In this document: positions 13,011 through 26,900 of the stretch, piece after piece
Layout of the letters: each line of letters starts with the position of its first letter
Position numbering within the stretch: the stretch's first letter is position 1
Source: Patiria pectinifera
Taxonomy: Eukaryota; Echinodermata; Asteroidea; Valvatida; Asterinidae
Direction: 5' to 3'
Length of the DNA stretch: 64,000 nucleotides
Assembly (NCBI GenBank): GCA_029964075.1
Contig: CM057142.1
Span: forward strand, 33,978,392 to 34,042,391
The notes under the pieces: model-generated
What the model was told of the DNA's origin: nothing
The model's database searches: none
Seen by the model: only the letters and a program-made list of their open reading frames with translations
Program-made: the position numbers and the translations under genes

Positions 13011-13900
13011 GTTGGACGTCTGACTCAGTGACTGCAAAAAAAAAGTAGGAAAGTCACATTTTTTTTTTTAAAGTGCTTTCAAAATTACAACTAACATATG
13101 AGTTTATATGAAGAGAAATGACTGCATTAGCCTGCAAAAGTCACTTTGGTACTGGACAGTCATCTGCAAAATTTAGTTTTGAACAGAACTTGTAAAATAT
13201 AGAGGTGTCCGGCTAAAGATAAGGATTAAGCCTAGACGTGCATGTGAGGTTCTCGCAACACGAGTGAAAGCGCTACATAATGAAAGCCCGATGCTGATTG
13301 TCTGCTGAAAAAAATAAACAGGATGTTTACTTTTTATCAGCCAATCAGCATCGAGCTTTCATTGCATCAAGTTTTCACGTGTGCCATCTTGGTTTTTGAG
13401 TTTGTTTTCTAGTTGTCATCGTCGTCTTTTACCCCTCAATTTCCCTCTAAAATCAAAGCCCTGCCCTCTTTCCACAAAATTAAACCTATATTCAAGAAGG
13501 TGTCATAGCCAATTGTTCAGATGTGTCAAGAAATATCAAAATGTCAATTTTGAGTGTCATTTAGTCAACTGTTTTTGGTGAGTCTTTCCCTTCCTAATAT
13601 AGGAACGGGGTCCTAAAAGTAAGGATTACCGTTGGATGCGATCTGAGGAGTGGGGTCGTTGATAGTCCGAGTAACTAGGACCCAACTTATCGCCTTTTTA
13701 ACATTCGGACATGGTCTGGCAATAGTGGGGTCCAAGCTAATATGCCGAGCAACACAATTCTGTCATTGACCCAATAACCCAACATTGCCCAACAAAAACA
13801 TCAGATTTCACCCCCAAAACGGCCTCCAAATTACTAGATACGCCACCTGAGGTACAAGTAGACATTGATAATTAAGATGGTTGTTCTGAAGTTTACTTAC

Positions 13901-14165
13901 AATCCGGATGAAAAGTGAAATTTCCCGTTCAATTCCGAGAGCTCCCCTGGCGATTTGTGAACACGTTAAATTTCCGACTCGTGTTTGAATTGCGATGTGG
14001 TCTTCATGCCCAGCGTTCATTCGATGGTCCCCGTATCCCGAGTGCGATTCCGTAACGTAGCGCGCGCGATGCAACCGAGCGCGCGCGCAATGCCCTCTCA
14101 TGTGATCGGTCACCTCCCATTTATCTTCAATCAAGCATACCACCAATGAGTGGATTTTCATAGAA
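13901..14165 (-). other. Possible CpG-rich promoter/first exon, minus strand
   Basis: GCGCGCGC runs at 14057-14095 and a minus-strand open frame run into a strong donor, ATT|GTAAGTAAAC, at 13901/13900. The frame (about 87 codons to the donor) has no recognisable family. It lies 360 bases upstream of the RING gene exon and could be a shared, bidirectional promoter. No downstream minus-strand exon was identified. Confidence 0.3.
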
Positions 14166-14523
14166 ACCTAAATTCATGCTACACCTGTCCGGTGGCTGTT
14201 GCTTGACTTTAGTAATCCTCGGTGTGTAGTACGCATGACCCAGGTTGATGCGGCATCCGGCTTGTGAACTAAAAAACAAAATAGAAGCGGGCGGGAAAAA
14301 GGAATCCGGTGGGAACGAGAAACTGGTATATATTTGTACTTGGCCTAATAGGTTTTATAGCATTAGGCTGGTAAATTTTACAATGCCTGATGTACATGTA
14401 TATCGTACACTGCCGTGATGCAAGTTTAAATAAACTTTATTCTAGCCTGTTAAAAAAAGTTTGAATGCAAAAACATTACATGTTGAATAAATTTGTGTTC
14501 AATCTGTTTTCTCAACAGTGGAA

Positions 14524-17500
14524 ATGGCTCCAACCAGGAGAGCATCTTGTAAGGTGGCAAGATTTGCTTCTTCCAAAAGCCAGCCCCCAGGAAACGCAAC
14601 AAACAAGGGTCGGGAAAAGCTGACTTCATCAAGAGCTGGAAAACCATCGGGGCTGGATGGCAGCGACTCAGTAAGACGCACGCGTTCCCAGTCTGCATTG
14701 AGGTCTAGGGAAAATGTGCAGCTTAGAATCAATAATGATGTTTGTAACAAAGAGTCACATCGAGGTCATGCAAGAGGTGCAGAGGCTGTCGAACAGGCGT
14801 CCATTTCAGGCATTTGTTTTAACAAAGAGTGCCAAACACGGAAAGATTTGAAACAAAAGAAGTCTTGCAGCATAGCAGTGAAAGACACTAAAAAGAGAAA
14901 ACGCTGTACAAGATGTACATCTGGTAAATCAAAGAAACGTCTCAAGGGAGACATTCAGACGGAAGATGTTTCTGTACAGGAAGCAGTGCCACCTGCACCC
15001 AGTCAGAAAATCGAAAGCAGAAAATCCACACCGGAAGTCCCTGCTAAGCCACAAGTGGACAGTGGTGAAAACGCTTCCCAAGCTTCTCCAGACGGGCATC
15101 TGGAAATTAAAACCAGAATTGGCCTTATACGACAGCGCATACTGGAGGAGCAGGCACGAGTGCGGGGACTCGGAGACCAGCTTGCCAGGAACAAGGACAC
15201 GGAGCGTGCCTCGCTGAGTTGCCGCCGGATTCGCATCCACAAGGAGTTGAAAAAGCTCAGGGAGAAGGTCCAGCTGGAGGATAAGAGGCGGCTGCAAGCC
15301 AAAGACCACCGGATACAGAGACAACTGGAAGCCGGCAAGAGGAAGGTGGACAGCGAGCGCTGGTCAATGAGGACCAGACTGGCCAAAGAGTGGAGGGACC
15401 GATTCCAGCGGCGAAAGAGCGAGGTGCGACGGGCAAAACAATCCCTAAAGGCACAAATCAGGGCCCATCAAGTGGACAAAAGAGAACTTCTGAAGCAGCT
15501 GCAGAAGGATTGGACTGCACAGCTGAGCCGAGTGCAGGCAATGAGAGAGAGACTGGAGATGGAGATGGTACGAGGAGGCCAGCAATGGGATGGTGAGATG
15601 TGGAGAACCGGCACCATGGGGAAACACAAGTACATGTACAGTCTACGACGGGCACCAAGAGAGAAGACACATGTCTATTGCAGAGCTTGGAAGATGACCA
15701 ATAAGAAAGTGCCACCAGAGCCAAAGAAGCAAGATGAGGTGAGTAAAGATGATGAAGAAAATGATGTATTCTTAACCCTTACCCCCTCCTCAATCCTCCA
15801 AATCCTCCTGCCGGTTTTGGATGCCGGAGGATTGAGGATGAATGGCAAAGATGTATCGGTTTTTGTGGAGGATGCATTATGTCAAGCCAGTAGGCCATAT
15901 CCTGCGTTGGTTATGCTCAGCCATGCATAAATCAGCCCTGTGTTTGTCTCGTATTTCATCCGCACTGCTTCTAAACGTCATTCCCACTGCCTCAACCCAT
16001 AGCAGTAATTGGCAGAGGATTTTGGAGGACTGAGGCAGTGGTCACCCTCCACAGACTTAAATTAAAAAAAATAGCGGATGATTTTTGCAGTTTGAGGCTG
16101 AATCCAATATTTTTCTTGGTGACAATTGGAGGATTTTGCAGGATTGAGGTTGCATCCTTGCCAGAGGGCGTAGGGATTAGGGTAAATTCTATGGGAACAC
16201 CAGAAAAAGATTTCCTGAAAGTTATGTATCGCAGCTGTATGTGCACATTAATTTAAGGTTTCATCAAGTTTTTCAACTCGGATTGAAATTCATTTCATCG
16301 ACATTAAACTTCAGATTTAACATTGCTGAGAAATGTTCAATAGTCTTTGGGCTAAAGGATAAATAAATCGACAATCTGCAATTTTTTTCATGCAATCAAT
16401 AAAAGATGAAACTGTACGTGTAGGTTGCACTTAAGTGGGAGCTTTACATACTGTCAACATGATGCATTCCAAATATTTCCGAATCAACTTTTTATCAATT
16501 TTGTTGATAACCTTATTATAATTTTGCACCCATATGATAAATCGTGTATGTGAAAGTGATGTTTATACCTGATGTTCATTTGCGCAGTTAGGAATACCAA
16601 ACTAGTTTGTTTCTTTTGCAGAACTGGCCTGTGTCCAAGATTTTTTTTATTTAAATAACCTGATCTCCGTTGCCTTTTTTTTTCAGAAGCCGCCCAGCGG
16701 AGGGACCGTTTACAAGGAAACCAAGCAGAAGACACTGATGGAACTGTATCAAATTCTGGACAGTGAGCTTCGATGCAGCATCTGCTCGGAACTCTTCATA
16801 TCTGTGAGTTAAGAACTTAATTTTCTACTAACATCCACGCTTAAATCCAGGTGCAAAAATAAAATAGTTTCTTGTCAAGGCTTTTTGGAAAAAGGGAGGA
16901 GGCCCTTTTATTTTTCAAGATTTTCCAAGATGCATTCTTCCATTTTCTTGACTCTTTTGTTATTACTTTTGTGTCCGAATGAGCTTTAACAAATTCTAAA
17001 CTTCCATACAAATCTCAACTTTTGCAGGAAGAACATAAAAAAACAAATATTGCAAATATTTTATAAAAAAAAAAGGAAGCGGGCTGTGAGAAAAGGAAGC
17101 GGGCATGGACAAGAAACTGGTTATTTTTTTACTTGGCCTAATTGGAGCTAGTATCTCAGAATGTCACTAGATCGAATATATTTTTATGAGACCAGTGCAC
17201 AAACATTTGCAGTTTGAACTAAACAAGTCCTAGTCAAGTTTGGTCTAGGGGGTCTACAGAGTCATCTGTGTCAAATTTTTGGGCCAAGGTGAGATTTAAG
17301 CAAGACTGATTCACAAGTGACAGTCAGTCAGTCAGTCCAGTCAGTGCAGGAGGACTATAGCCTTAACCACTGGAACCAGGAAAAAACACTATATATTTGA
17401 AAGAAATTAGAGAAAATTACAATGGGATTTCTTTCAGCTCTTTGAGACAGGCTTACATGTAAAATCTGGCCTGAAGAGTAGACATTATTTTACGATGTGA

Positions 17501-20207
17501 TAATTAGAAGAATGAAATCTAGTGTTGGAAGCAGTAGCGGTACTATGCATTATTGATCTACATTTTGAACATGTATGGAAGGCTAGATCAACATTGTCTT
17601 CGGAAAAGCTACTCAGTTATCGGGCAATTAGACTGCTTATCTAATGGAGTGACCTGAAGTCTATAAATTGTAAATATAAGAGGATGTGATTTTTTTCCCT
17701 TAGACAATCGAACTTCTAGAAATTGTTGCAACTTACTGCAGAAACACCCTCTGCTCTGCAGCAAGGGATTACTTTGATCCCCAAATTGATGTTTTTGTTA
17801 ACATTTCTAAACCACAATTGGCCTTGGGCTGACCGACCATGATTTCAATTTTGTAACCATTAGGCCTACCCTATAGTTCCAAGGGATGTCAGGGTCTTGG
17901 GCCCAGTGGAGGTGATGTTATATATGATTTGTTCTTTCCTGAGGCCGGTATGACCTTGTGTACGGTCCTTTTTTGGAAAAGCATATTCAAGCCATAAAGA
18001 GACAAATAAGTAATATTTCAAAGGAGACGCTGGTTGGAAGACAAATCATCCGAAGAGCGGAGTTTGTTTTTTGCTTTTGGGTCTGATCAGAGGAATTTGG
18101 AGGGTGATGGCTGTGGAATATACAAAAGGGTAACAGATAAATTAGGTAATTTCATGGTGACCCAAATTGGTCCCCCTAGGGAATTTACAGTATTATTTGC
18201 AAATCAAGCACCTAGGGCAAGCTTTCATCAATTTTTTTGTGTCTTTTCCTCTCCTCCCCCCTTTTATTTTGAATGCAGGCTGTGGTCCTAAACTGCTCGC
18301 ACACCTTCTGCAGTTTCTGCATTAAGCAGTGGAAGAGGCGGACGGATCGCTGTCCCATATGTCGGGCTAGCATCACGTCCAGAAACCCCATCTCAAAGCT
18401 GGACCCCTTCCTCACCAAGATCTGCCGTAGAGTCGGCCGGGAGGTTGAGAAGAAGCGAGCCGAGACCATCAAAGACAGACAAGGTGACGAGGCTTGTGTG
18501 AACCCTGCACATCCCATGCCCTCCCCCTAGAGATTGAACATTTTAGATATTAGGCCCCTCAAAAAATAGTCGGTCTCTGGTCAGACCAAACTTCCAGAAT
18601 TGATGCGGCGATGCTTTTTTTTTTCATGCTTGGATTGTACAGCTGTCACACGACACAATACCGAACGGTCTAAGAGTTTCCACTCCACAAACAACAGACA
18701 CGGAAATAAGGGGCATATTTCATTTATTTAGACAGTCACCCTTCAATTCACAATCACAATTGCCCACATCGCATGTCATCGTGTCGATACTTGTGTAGTT
18801 GACTAGCCGCCATTGTTGTGGATCAGCTGGCAGCAACTTCGTACCCATGGCTACTATCATCCGTTCAACATCAACCTCGTACTGGATCTATCACTGGGTA
18901 TGAGCTGCCCACGAACATTTGAGGTGGTGCGGCAATAAAGGGCGCTGTTGTAGCTAGCGCGGACAATTTAAAAAAAAAAAACACATTGACGCGCACGATC
19001 AAAATCGACGCGCGCGCTGACCAGAGACCAACCATTTATTTTTTTTGGCCTTAAGATGTTGACTTTTCCCGATATTTTGAAAAGCCAAGAATAGACCAAT
19101 TGAAAGAAAAGAAGTGAAATTGGCTGCTATTTAGATACCATGGATATAATTATTTATGTTTTTCGTACTCTCAAATAAAAAAACTTTAGATAATCTACGA
19201 CATTTGCTTATGCTGTAATTTTTAGAAATGGATGGATTTGGGGTTTAGAGTATTATAGAAAATATCATTCCACTGACCTGCTTAAGTTTTGTGATCATGG
19301 ATGCCAGAAAGAAACAAGGAAAAACTTGCCACTTTCCACTTTTCTTGAAAATTGCAACACACCAGGCACAATGATTTCACAGGATGCTTTGTCAAGTCAG
19401 GTATTTCATAATAGTTTGGGAGGTTTGGTTGTTTAGGTTTGCAAATGTTGTATATTACCTTTAATTGAATTTCATTGAAATCTCTCCATTTTAGTTCTGT
19501 GAAACCTTTCTGAAAGCAAACTTTTCTCACATATTTTGAATAATCAGATTTTTCAGTTCACAATTTAAACTGAAAACCCCTAAACTGAAGAGTATGTTCC
19601 TAAAATTACATCACATCAAGAGCGCCCTCAGTTGTCTAGAGAAGCCTGGAACATTTTAAAAGTTTAAAGAAATTCACTTTAAAAAAAAAAGGGAAAAAAA
19701 GGGGAGTCAAATAGTTTTCATTCAATTGCTAGGAATATAAATTTGCACAAAATATGTTACTACTCATCTCATGGTCCCGTTAACCATTTCTGTGTTGTTG
19801 ATTGATTGATTTATTGATTGATATTTTGTTTATATTGTATATTCCAACTGACCGCAGGCCAGGAGAAGGAGCTGAGAGAGGGAGGCCGTACATGGGGCAA
19901 CTTTGCCAGCCACTCCCTGGAGGACTGGGACATGGACGATGATGACGATTTCAACGGTTCACTGGACAGCGACGACGACGACAGTGACGTTGACGAGTTT
20001 CTGGAGATCCTCCAGGACCGCGTCGGGGGCTCCGCCTTCCGTCGGTTCTTCGGCTTTGGCCTCGTTGACGATTTGGAGGGCATGGACGACTCGGATGACG
20101 ATCTGTTCTCCTCCAGCGACGAGGACCTGGACTCTGATGATTTTGAGGATTTGGACAGTGCATTCTTGGGTGAAGATGATGACGACGAAGATGATATGCT
20201 TTTGTAA
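14524..20207 (+). CDS. RNF8-like RING-finger E3 ubiquitin ligase with coiled coil and acidic tail
   Basis: Four coding exons join in frame: 14524-15738, 16687-16803, 18279-18483 and 19858-20207, giving 628 residues. Residues 1-190 are basic and low-complexity. About 195-360 is an Arg/Lys/Glu-rich coiled coil. Residues 435-472 form a C3HC4 RING with ligands C435, C438, C450, H452, C455, C458, C469 and C472. The spacing and the words CSICSELF, LNCSHTFCSFCI and CPICRA match the RNF8 RING closely. Residues 530-628 are extremely acidic (runs of Asp). RNF8 adds ubiquitin to chromatin at DNA breaks and begins with an FHA domain; none is visible here. The first exon is preceded by CTCAACAG at 14511-14518, a good acceptor, so upstream exons (5' UTR or an FHA part) may exist; ATG at 14524 is the first in frame. 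The RING family is secure, RNF8 orthology is not. Confidence 0.8.
15773..16184. mobile_element. MITE family B, copy 2, in RING gene intron
   Basis: Starts 34 bases after the donor at 15738/15739, with TTAACCCTTACCCCC at the left and GGGATTAGGGTAA at the right. The interior repeats CAATCCTCCAAATCCTCC-type words. The coding frame of the preceding exon runs on into it to a stop at 15930, so unspliced RNA would append element-encoded residues. Confidence 0.6.
16804..18278 (+). other. Intron of the RING gene
   Basis: A 1.5-kb intron splitting the RING between the second and third zinc-ligand pairs. It holds a GTCA simple repeat near 17320-17345 and otherwise nothing I can name. The plus-strand frame 18034-18291 running into the third exon is intronic. 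Confidence 0.7.
18572..19029. mobile_element. MITE with GGTCTCTGGTCAG ends
   Basis: Inverted ends GGTCTCTGGTCAG at 18572 and CTGACCAGAGACC ending at 19029 bound 458 bp inside the last intron of the RING gene. The right end has CG-rich GACGCGCGCGC. No coding content. Confidence 0.6.
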
Positions 20208-21190
20208 AACTCAACAAATTATCTGTGGCCCTCCTTGAGACACTGCAGCTTTCTATGTTAAGTAGGCCACATGCAGTGACTACTTTTGTGGTGGGAAGAC
20301 GTAAATTTACTTGTCCTTTCGCATCGCATGAATAGGTCTCTCTTAAATGACGTCACTTCCTACAGATTGCCACGTGCATCGGCATTTTGGGCGTCAAAGT
20401 TTCGTGACGCGCATCGGCTGGGCCGTATTTCGAAGAAATTTCAAGCAACATGTGCACGTTTAGAACATTTTGCACACGGCGCGCACACGCACCTGATGGC
20501 GTTGAATGCGCAGTTGTTATTTTCCTACGAAGATGGCGTTCTATGAGAGAGATCTTTACCTTTTCAAGAGCCATCTTTTTGCCACAATTTCTATTCTCAC
20601 ATAAAATAATAGAGATACTTATTGAAAAGAATTATTTACTTTAAACAATCTAGAACTTTATACAGTATAGAACTGCACCATTCATGTACATCATATGAGC
20701 CAACAAACTGTGTAAGTTGAAATGTTCTTGGAATAAAAAACATTCATCAAGGCTGCTGATAAAAGTTGACTAACCAATCCTACAGAATACATGCAGCAAT
20801 AATCAAATCTACTCTTGGGAATTTCGGCAGCGCTGCCCAGACAATTTTGGAGCATACCTCATGGGCGTGCATTAGCTTGAATACAGATTGTATTAGACTG
20901 TTGCATTGCAATTTCATGTAATATAGTATTGTAATGAATGAATACTTAATGTTCTCATTAAGAAAGTTGATATGGCAGGTATGTACTTGTGTCAATTGTG
21001 TCATGATTTAGTGATATGAGTTTCTTACAAATAATACACAGAAAGGGTCCAGCCATTTTGGCAGCGACATTTAATAAAGTTTTCCTCTCCACCCGGGACT
21101 ATTTTTTTTTTCTTTCAGGTGCTGACAGTCTTATTTAATTAAATGAACTCACTTGATTGTAACCCTTGGATTCCAAGAAATAAAGTATAA
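20208..21190 (+). other. 3' untranslated region and poly(A) signals of the RING gene
   Basis: The stop codon ends at 20207. AATAAA occurs at 20732-20737 and again at 21179-21184, each a plausible cleavage signal. The region between holds no other exon. The sequence 21190-21945 is repeat-poor apart from C and A runs near 21380 and 21795. Confidence 0.55.
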
Positions 21191-21945
21191 TTATGTCCAT
21201 GTTTTGCCATATGAAAGTTCTCTTGTTTATAATTTACATCCATATTGAAGTTGGTAATTTGTTGTGTTAAAAGGTTGGGACCTTGAGTGTGTGGATATGT
21301 ACATGTACATGTGTACTAATACGGTTTGCATGAAAAAGTGTCCTGTAGGCACATGCCTGCCCACACATATTCCCAGATGGCACCCCCCCCCCCCACCCCC
21401 CAAAAAATCAAAAGTTGCCCCTCGATCGTCCAAGAAGCATTTTTTTTGTTAAGTATTTTTAACAAGAGGAGGAATTACTTGCCTTCACCCTGTGGATTTA
21501 TGAAAATTTGGAAACATTTTTGTGGATCTGCTCTTGGTAACCCCCCTCCCCCTCTGAAAAATGAAAAAAAAATCCTGGGTATGTCACTGTCGACAATTAA
21601 GTTCATAAAATGCAATATTAGGTTTTTTGACACCACAAACTGATGTCACTACACCTCCCTCGAAACAGCTGTTTAATAAATGTTGCTAGCCCCACCCCGC
21701 CTCACCCCTCCACTGCCCCGCCTCTGCCCGCCTATATGCCCTGGTCTGCCCTTGCCCAAGTTTTAAAAAAAATGGGTCCAAACTCTCTTTCCTTAAAAAA
21801 AAAAAAACTTAAAAAAAGGTTGCATTTTGTATGCATCTACATTGTCTTTTTATGGAGGAATAATAAGGAACAATATGACACGATCTATGCACAATACAGA
21901 CGTTGCACTGTCTGGACAGCAGTGCGACCTCAAGAGTCTTAAGTC

Positions 21946-23128
21946 TGTCGAGCGCAATTTGAGTCCCCCACGCAAGTTTAAACTTGCGCGCGCAAGTTTA
22001 AACTTGCGCGAGGGACTCCTGAAGCACGCAAATTGCACCGCGCCATTTTAATTTGCGTGCGCAAGTTTAAACTTGCGCAAAGGCGATCGCAACCTTGGAT
22101 TTTCATTGATGAGGATTTTTTTTTTCAAAACACGAGTACATGGAGAAATAATGGAATAAATGAATGAATAAATAAATAAATAAATAAAAAGGGGAATTCA
22201 ATTAGCGTCAATGAAAAGAAACATTGAGATTTAGCAGTGCTTATCAGAGAAGTTGTTTAAGGGTACGTGGGGGTGGGGCCGGGGAGGGGACCGGGCAAGC
22301 AATCAACTTAAGCACAATAATGGAAACCAGCTTCAAGTTTTTTTGCTTTGTAAACCTAATTGGCATTGTATTTATATTCTTGAATGTAAATAAATCATAA
22401 TTTCCTAGGTGTAACCCGCTGTTAACGTAAAAAGAATGATTATGATCCCTTCAATTGTTCAAGTTTTGACATTATAGTAATCATTTACATTATTTTTAAA
22501 ATGCTTATGTATTCTACAATTAAAAAAGTACTTATTCTTAAAAAAATACTAATTAATTTAACAATTAATAAATTGGAAGGTACAATAATTCATATTGTTT
22601 TTAGAAATACTTGCATAACATTTCGAGCACTGTGTACTCTTCAAAAATGCATAATTAAAAAAAAATTGAATGCATTACTAATTTAATTAATTAATTAAAT
22701 GTATTACTTTATCAAATATTTTTTATTCCAGGCTCAATAATTCATATTAAAAAATGTTTACAACTTAAAAACGCTATGCATATAAAATGGTAATTATTTT
22801 AAAAAGTAAATAAATTTGCAAATGATCTAATTAATGAATTTAATAAAATGTTTCAAAAAAAGGCATTAAGGCATTGTCTCCCGAAGCTCAGTGATGCTAT
22901 TAAATCGGAGAAAAAATCTGCTTTAAAAATAATGTTACATATCTGCATGAGTATACCCGGGGGAAAAAATAGTTTAGCGGCTCTGTATGCCTGGCCGGGA
23001 AAATCTATGCAGTGCGCAAGTTTAACTTGCGTGCGCAATTTGTAGCAAGGAAATGAATGCGTGCGCGCAGGGTTAAACTTGCGCGCGCAAGTTTAAACTT
23101 GCGCGGGGGACTCACTTTGCGCTCGACA
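21946..23128. mobile_element. 1.18-kb element with palindrome-array ends
   Basis: Ends are TGTCGAGCGCAA and TTGCGCTCGACA. Each end carries GGGGGACTC or GAGTCCCCC next to two or more copies of the 20-bp perfect palindrome GCGCAAGTTTAAACTTGCGC or close variants, five to six in total at 21970-22080 and 23008-23105. The interior (22085-22990) is very AT-rich and non-coding. AGTC flanks both ends and may be a 4-bp target duplication. It ends 870 bases upstream of the DHTKD1 start codon. Confidence 0.75.
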
Positions 23129-23998
23129 AGTCCAAAGTAGTTAAGTTCATATCGCATATCGCGCGCGGTGTTGTGTTGTAGTACTGTGCGTGAAGGGAAT
23201 CTCATTCTCATCGACATCATTAAAGAAAGATAATAATGACTTTATATTTCAAGCTGTAGTGTGAGTATTTTCTGTTATTGTGAGTATTTTCTGTTCTTCC
23301 TTGTATGAGAATATATGCAGTACAAAAAAGGCCTTTCCGCCTATTGTTTTATCCAAGAATGAATGCCTTCAACACTGGGGTATCCTCGACCCTCCATAAA
23401 AAGGCTCCAATTCTGCGCAGGCATTGGCAGGTAATGCTTGGAACGCACTCGCGTTGTAGTTCTCACTCAGTATGTCATGTATGTAGGAGGCGGAAAACAG
23501 TTCAACAGAGCAAATCTTTAGGGACTCTCAAAAGGCACTTGCAGAACAAATGTCTCAGTTGTTCATGTTTAATTTAATTGTGCTCTGTTTTAACTCTGTT
23601 CATTCTGTGTTACCTGAATAACTGCTGCAAGTGTTTGGTGAGTTTTATTTTGCCATCCTTATTTTCATGTTGTGTTTTGTCGTCGTCGTAAATTTACCCT
23701 CAAATTTCAAAACCCTGCACTCCATCTATGACATACCTGTTTGTTCTTAATGCTGCCAATTAGTTTGGTATTCAAATAAATTAAAAGTGGATTTTGTTCT
23801 CTTATAGGACCGGGGCCCTACACTACACGATCGCCTTTTTTTTTCACTTGATATAGGTGGGGCGCGGATATCCGGGAATTTTTTACATGAATTCTGTGCC
23901 TCTAGATAATTCAGAAAATAATTCATTAATTTTGTGACTTTCTATATATGACAGCATTCATGTTTATACTGTGGATTGCTGAAGACGTTGCGTAAAGC
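23129..23998 (+). other. Upstream region of DHTKD1
   Basis: This should hold the promoter and 5' UTR. The frame 23305-23577 ends in GTLKRHLQ-like residues reminiscent of retroelement tails, but this is weak. No TATA box is obvious in the last 100 bases. ATG at 23999 is in a moderate start context. Confidence 0.4.
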
Positions 23999-26900
23999 AT
24001 GCTGACTCGCTTGATTGGCCGCTCATCTACTTTGGTCAGTCGCTCCTGGCTGTCATCGTCAAGATGTGTCGTCGTGGCTCGTTACCATGAGGATCACGGT
24101 GTCTACGGCTACAAGCCTTCTGCTTGGAAGCAAAACCACACTTCAGAAGACACAGGTACAACTTCAAAGTAGCGAAAGTCTGATAATTTGGGACTCCATA
24201 CAATTGTTGTAATCTGTGATGCAGTCCGTGTCTTTTTGTACGCCCAAGGCTGCAAATGGGCAATGAAGCGAAGTGAAGAGTCCCACTTGTCTTTAGGTTG
24301 TACAAAACCAATGGGCTGCATCAAACAGAGGAAATGAAATGATAAATGAAGAGGAAATGAAATGATAAATAAATTTGATTTTGTTTTGTTTTGTTTCTGA
24401 CACCCCTATACATTTTTAAGTCTGACGTCCAATACTTTGGGATTCTTGATATGCGGATCAGCATTACACACAGGTGGGTCTACCTCGATGCCTAGACGCG
24501 TGCATGCCCAGAGCTGCATTACCTACTTCGTGAGCAGGGTCTATTCCGACTGTTGCATAAAGCAGAGGGGAATTTTTTGTTTTGAAGTCTTTGAGAACAA
24601 TCAAGATAATGTACCCGGGGTACATTAGTTGATGTACTCCCAGGTTGTCAAACATGAACTTCCGAAATGTTAACAGTCCTTGATCTCCTCAACCAGTGCA
24701 ATTTAACAATGTAGCTAATATACAATGATATTGACATTTTTATAACCATAGTTTCTTAAGATCCTAACCCTAACTGCCTAGGGCCGTTTGGCTAGGATGC
24801 GTACGCAATCCTTCAATATCCTCTAATTGCCACCACGTAAAAATTGGTTTGTGCCTCAATCATGCAAAATCCTCCATTTTTTTCTAGAATTTCTTCAGTG
24901 GAGGGTTGATTGCTGCCTCAGTCCTTCAAAATCCTAAAAAACAAGTACTGTTAATTCATTGAGGCAGTGCCGATGATATCCGGAAGCAGTGCGGATGGTA
25001 TCCAGTATGACATAGGCCTCAATTATGCGTGGCTGAATATAAACAATGTAAGGTACAGTCTAAGACCTTGACACAGTGCATCCTCCAAAATCAACTGACA
25101 CCTTTTTTGCCATTCAGCCTCAATTCTCCAAAATCCTCCAAAAAATGTCTGGTTGATTTTAGAGGATTGAGGAGGGTTAGGGTTTTAATACTCTTGTCGT
25201 TGTATATCTTTTTTTTTCTTTCCATTTATTCTCATTCCAATTCATCCCTCATTTTCCTGCCAACATGTCCTCATCTGTTCACAGTGAGTCTAGATGCTCA
25301 GAGGAATCGCGCCAACAATGCTCCTTTGGTCCGATTGGTGGAGGCCTACCGTTACCATGGTCACAAGAAGGCCAAGGTGGATGCGCTGGACATGCAGAAA
25401 CCAAAGTGAGTATTAATGACAATCAGGTGAAATCACGTTATGGGGATCGGTATACAGTATTTAGTGTGTTACCCCTGCTCATTTGGCCCATTGTACCCTT
25501 CTCCAGGCCATCTCATCAGCCTCTGGGGCGGGGGGCAGGAGGTGGGGGGATGTGTAGAGATTGATGCTGCCATTGTAGCATAAATGGCTAAGTCAAACAC
25601 AATAACCCTCTCCACCCTCAAAGACGCCTATTTAACAGCAAGGTCGGGAGAAGTTAATTGTGACAAGGTGACTTGCCCATGGACACCCTCACTGAAATCC
25701 AACAGGCTGGACTCAAACCTACAACGTGCAAGACTGGTACCCACACAAACATGAGTCTGAGTAATCAGACCACACTGGTCCACAACGTTCCAAATTGTGT
25801 ACATTTGAATATCACATTTAATGCCCACTCTTCAGCAATAATTGTATTCAATTGCATGCACCTGTTGCAGGCATAAAATGAGGTTTAATGCAAATTATGA
25901 AATAGAGTATTAACTGAGGCAAGTTTACAATGGCTTTTGGGATTATTGTGTGTGTGTGTTGTTTTTATACCTGGCTTTTAAGCCAACTGGGGATATTGCC
26001 ATAAAGTATTCCTTCTGTGTGGGTGTGTGCGTGTGTGTTATGTTTTGGTTAGGTTAACTCTGGTCAGCACGATAACTTGAGAAATATTTTTCTTAGGAAC
26101 TTCAAATTTGGTCTGTGGGTTGTTCTTGGTAGTCCCAAGAAGCCTATTGCTTTTGGGGTCGATAGGTCCAAGGTCAAGGTCACTATTGCTAAAACAATAG
26201 AAATCTTGTCGGCACGATAACTTGAGAAACACTTTACTTAGGAACTTCAAATTTGGTTTGTGGGTTGCTCTTGGTAGTCTTAAGAAGCCTATTGCTTTTG
26301 ACGCCGACAGGTCAAAGGTCAAGGTCACTATTGCTAAAACAATAGACATCTTCCATTTTGGTTAGGGACACTGACAAGTGTCTGTACCAACTGACTGCAT
26401 AAAAACTGGCAGCATACCAGGGGGATCGCGCAGGTTTCACTTGCAGTATTTTTATGAATTATTATTCTATGTATGTTTTCTTGATGTCAGACCCACCCCC
26501 GAGCTTGATCCAGCGCACTACGGACTCTCAACTTCAGATGACATGACCTTTGACCTCACAGGTTTGTTTGAATGTCTGTCAAATTTGATAAAATCAAATC
26601 AAGTTGGACTTTAACATTATAATGAGTTTGCCGTTGTTGTATGTTTAAACTTTAGTAGTTGCCTTTTTGATTGCATTATGTGCGTTTTATGCAATGTGTA
26701 TGATCCAAACCGTTCAGGATTCTTGCCAAGATACTAGTATGGTTTGATTAATTCAGAGAGTAGAATGATCTGGAGGCAAAGTTATTTTTTTTGCATTTCG
26801 GTAAATTAATTGACCGTAATAGTCATGCGTGAAACATATCATGTGAATGAATAAATATGTCACCTGATTCAGAATAAGTTCTCATCATTTGAATTGCAAG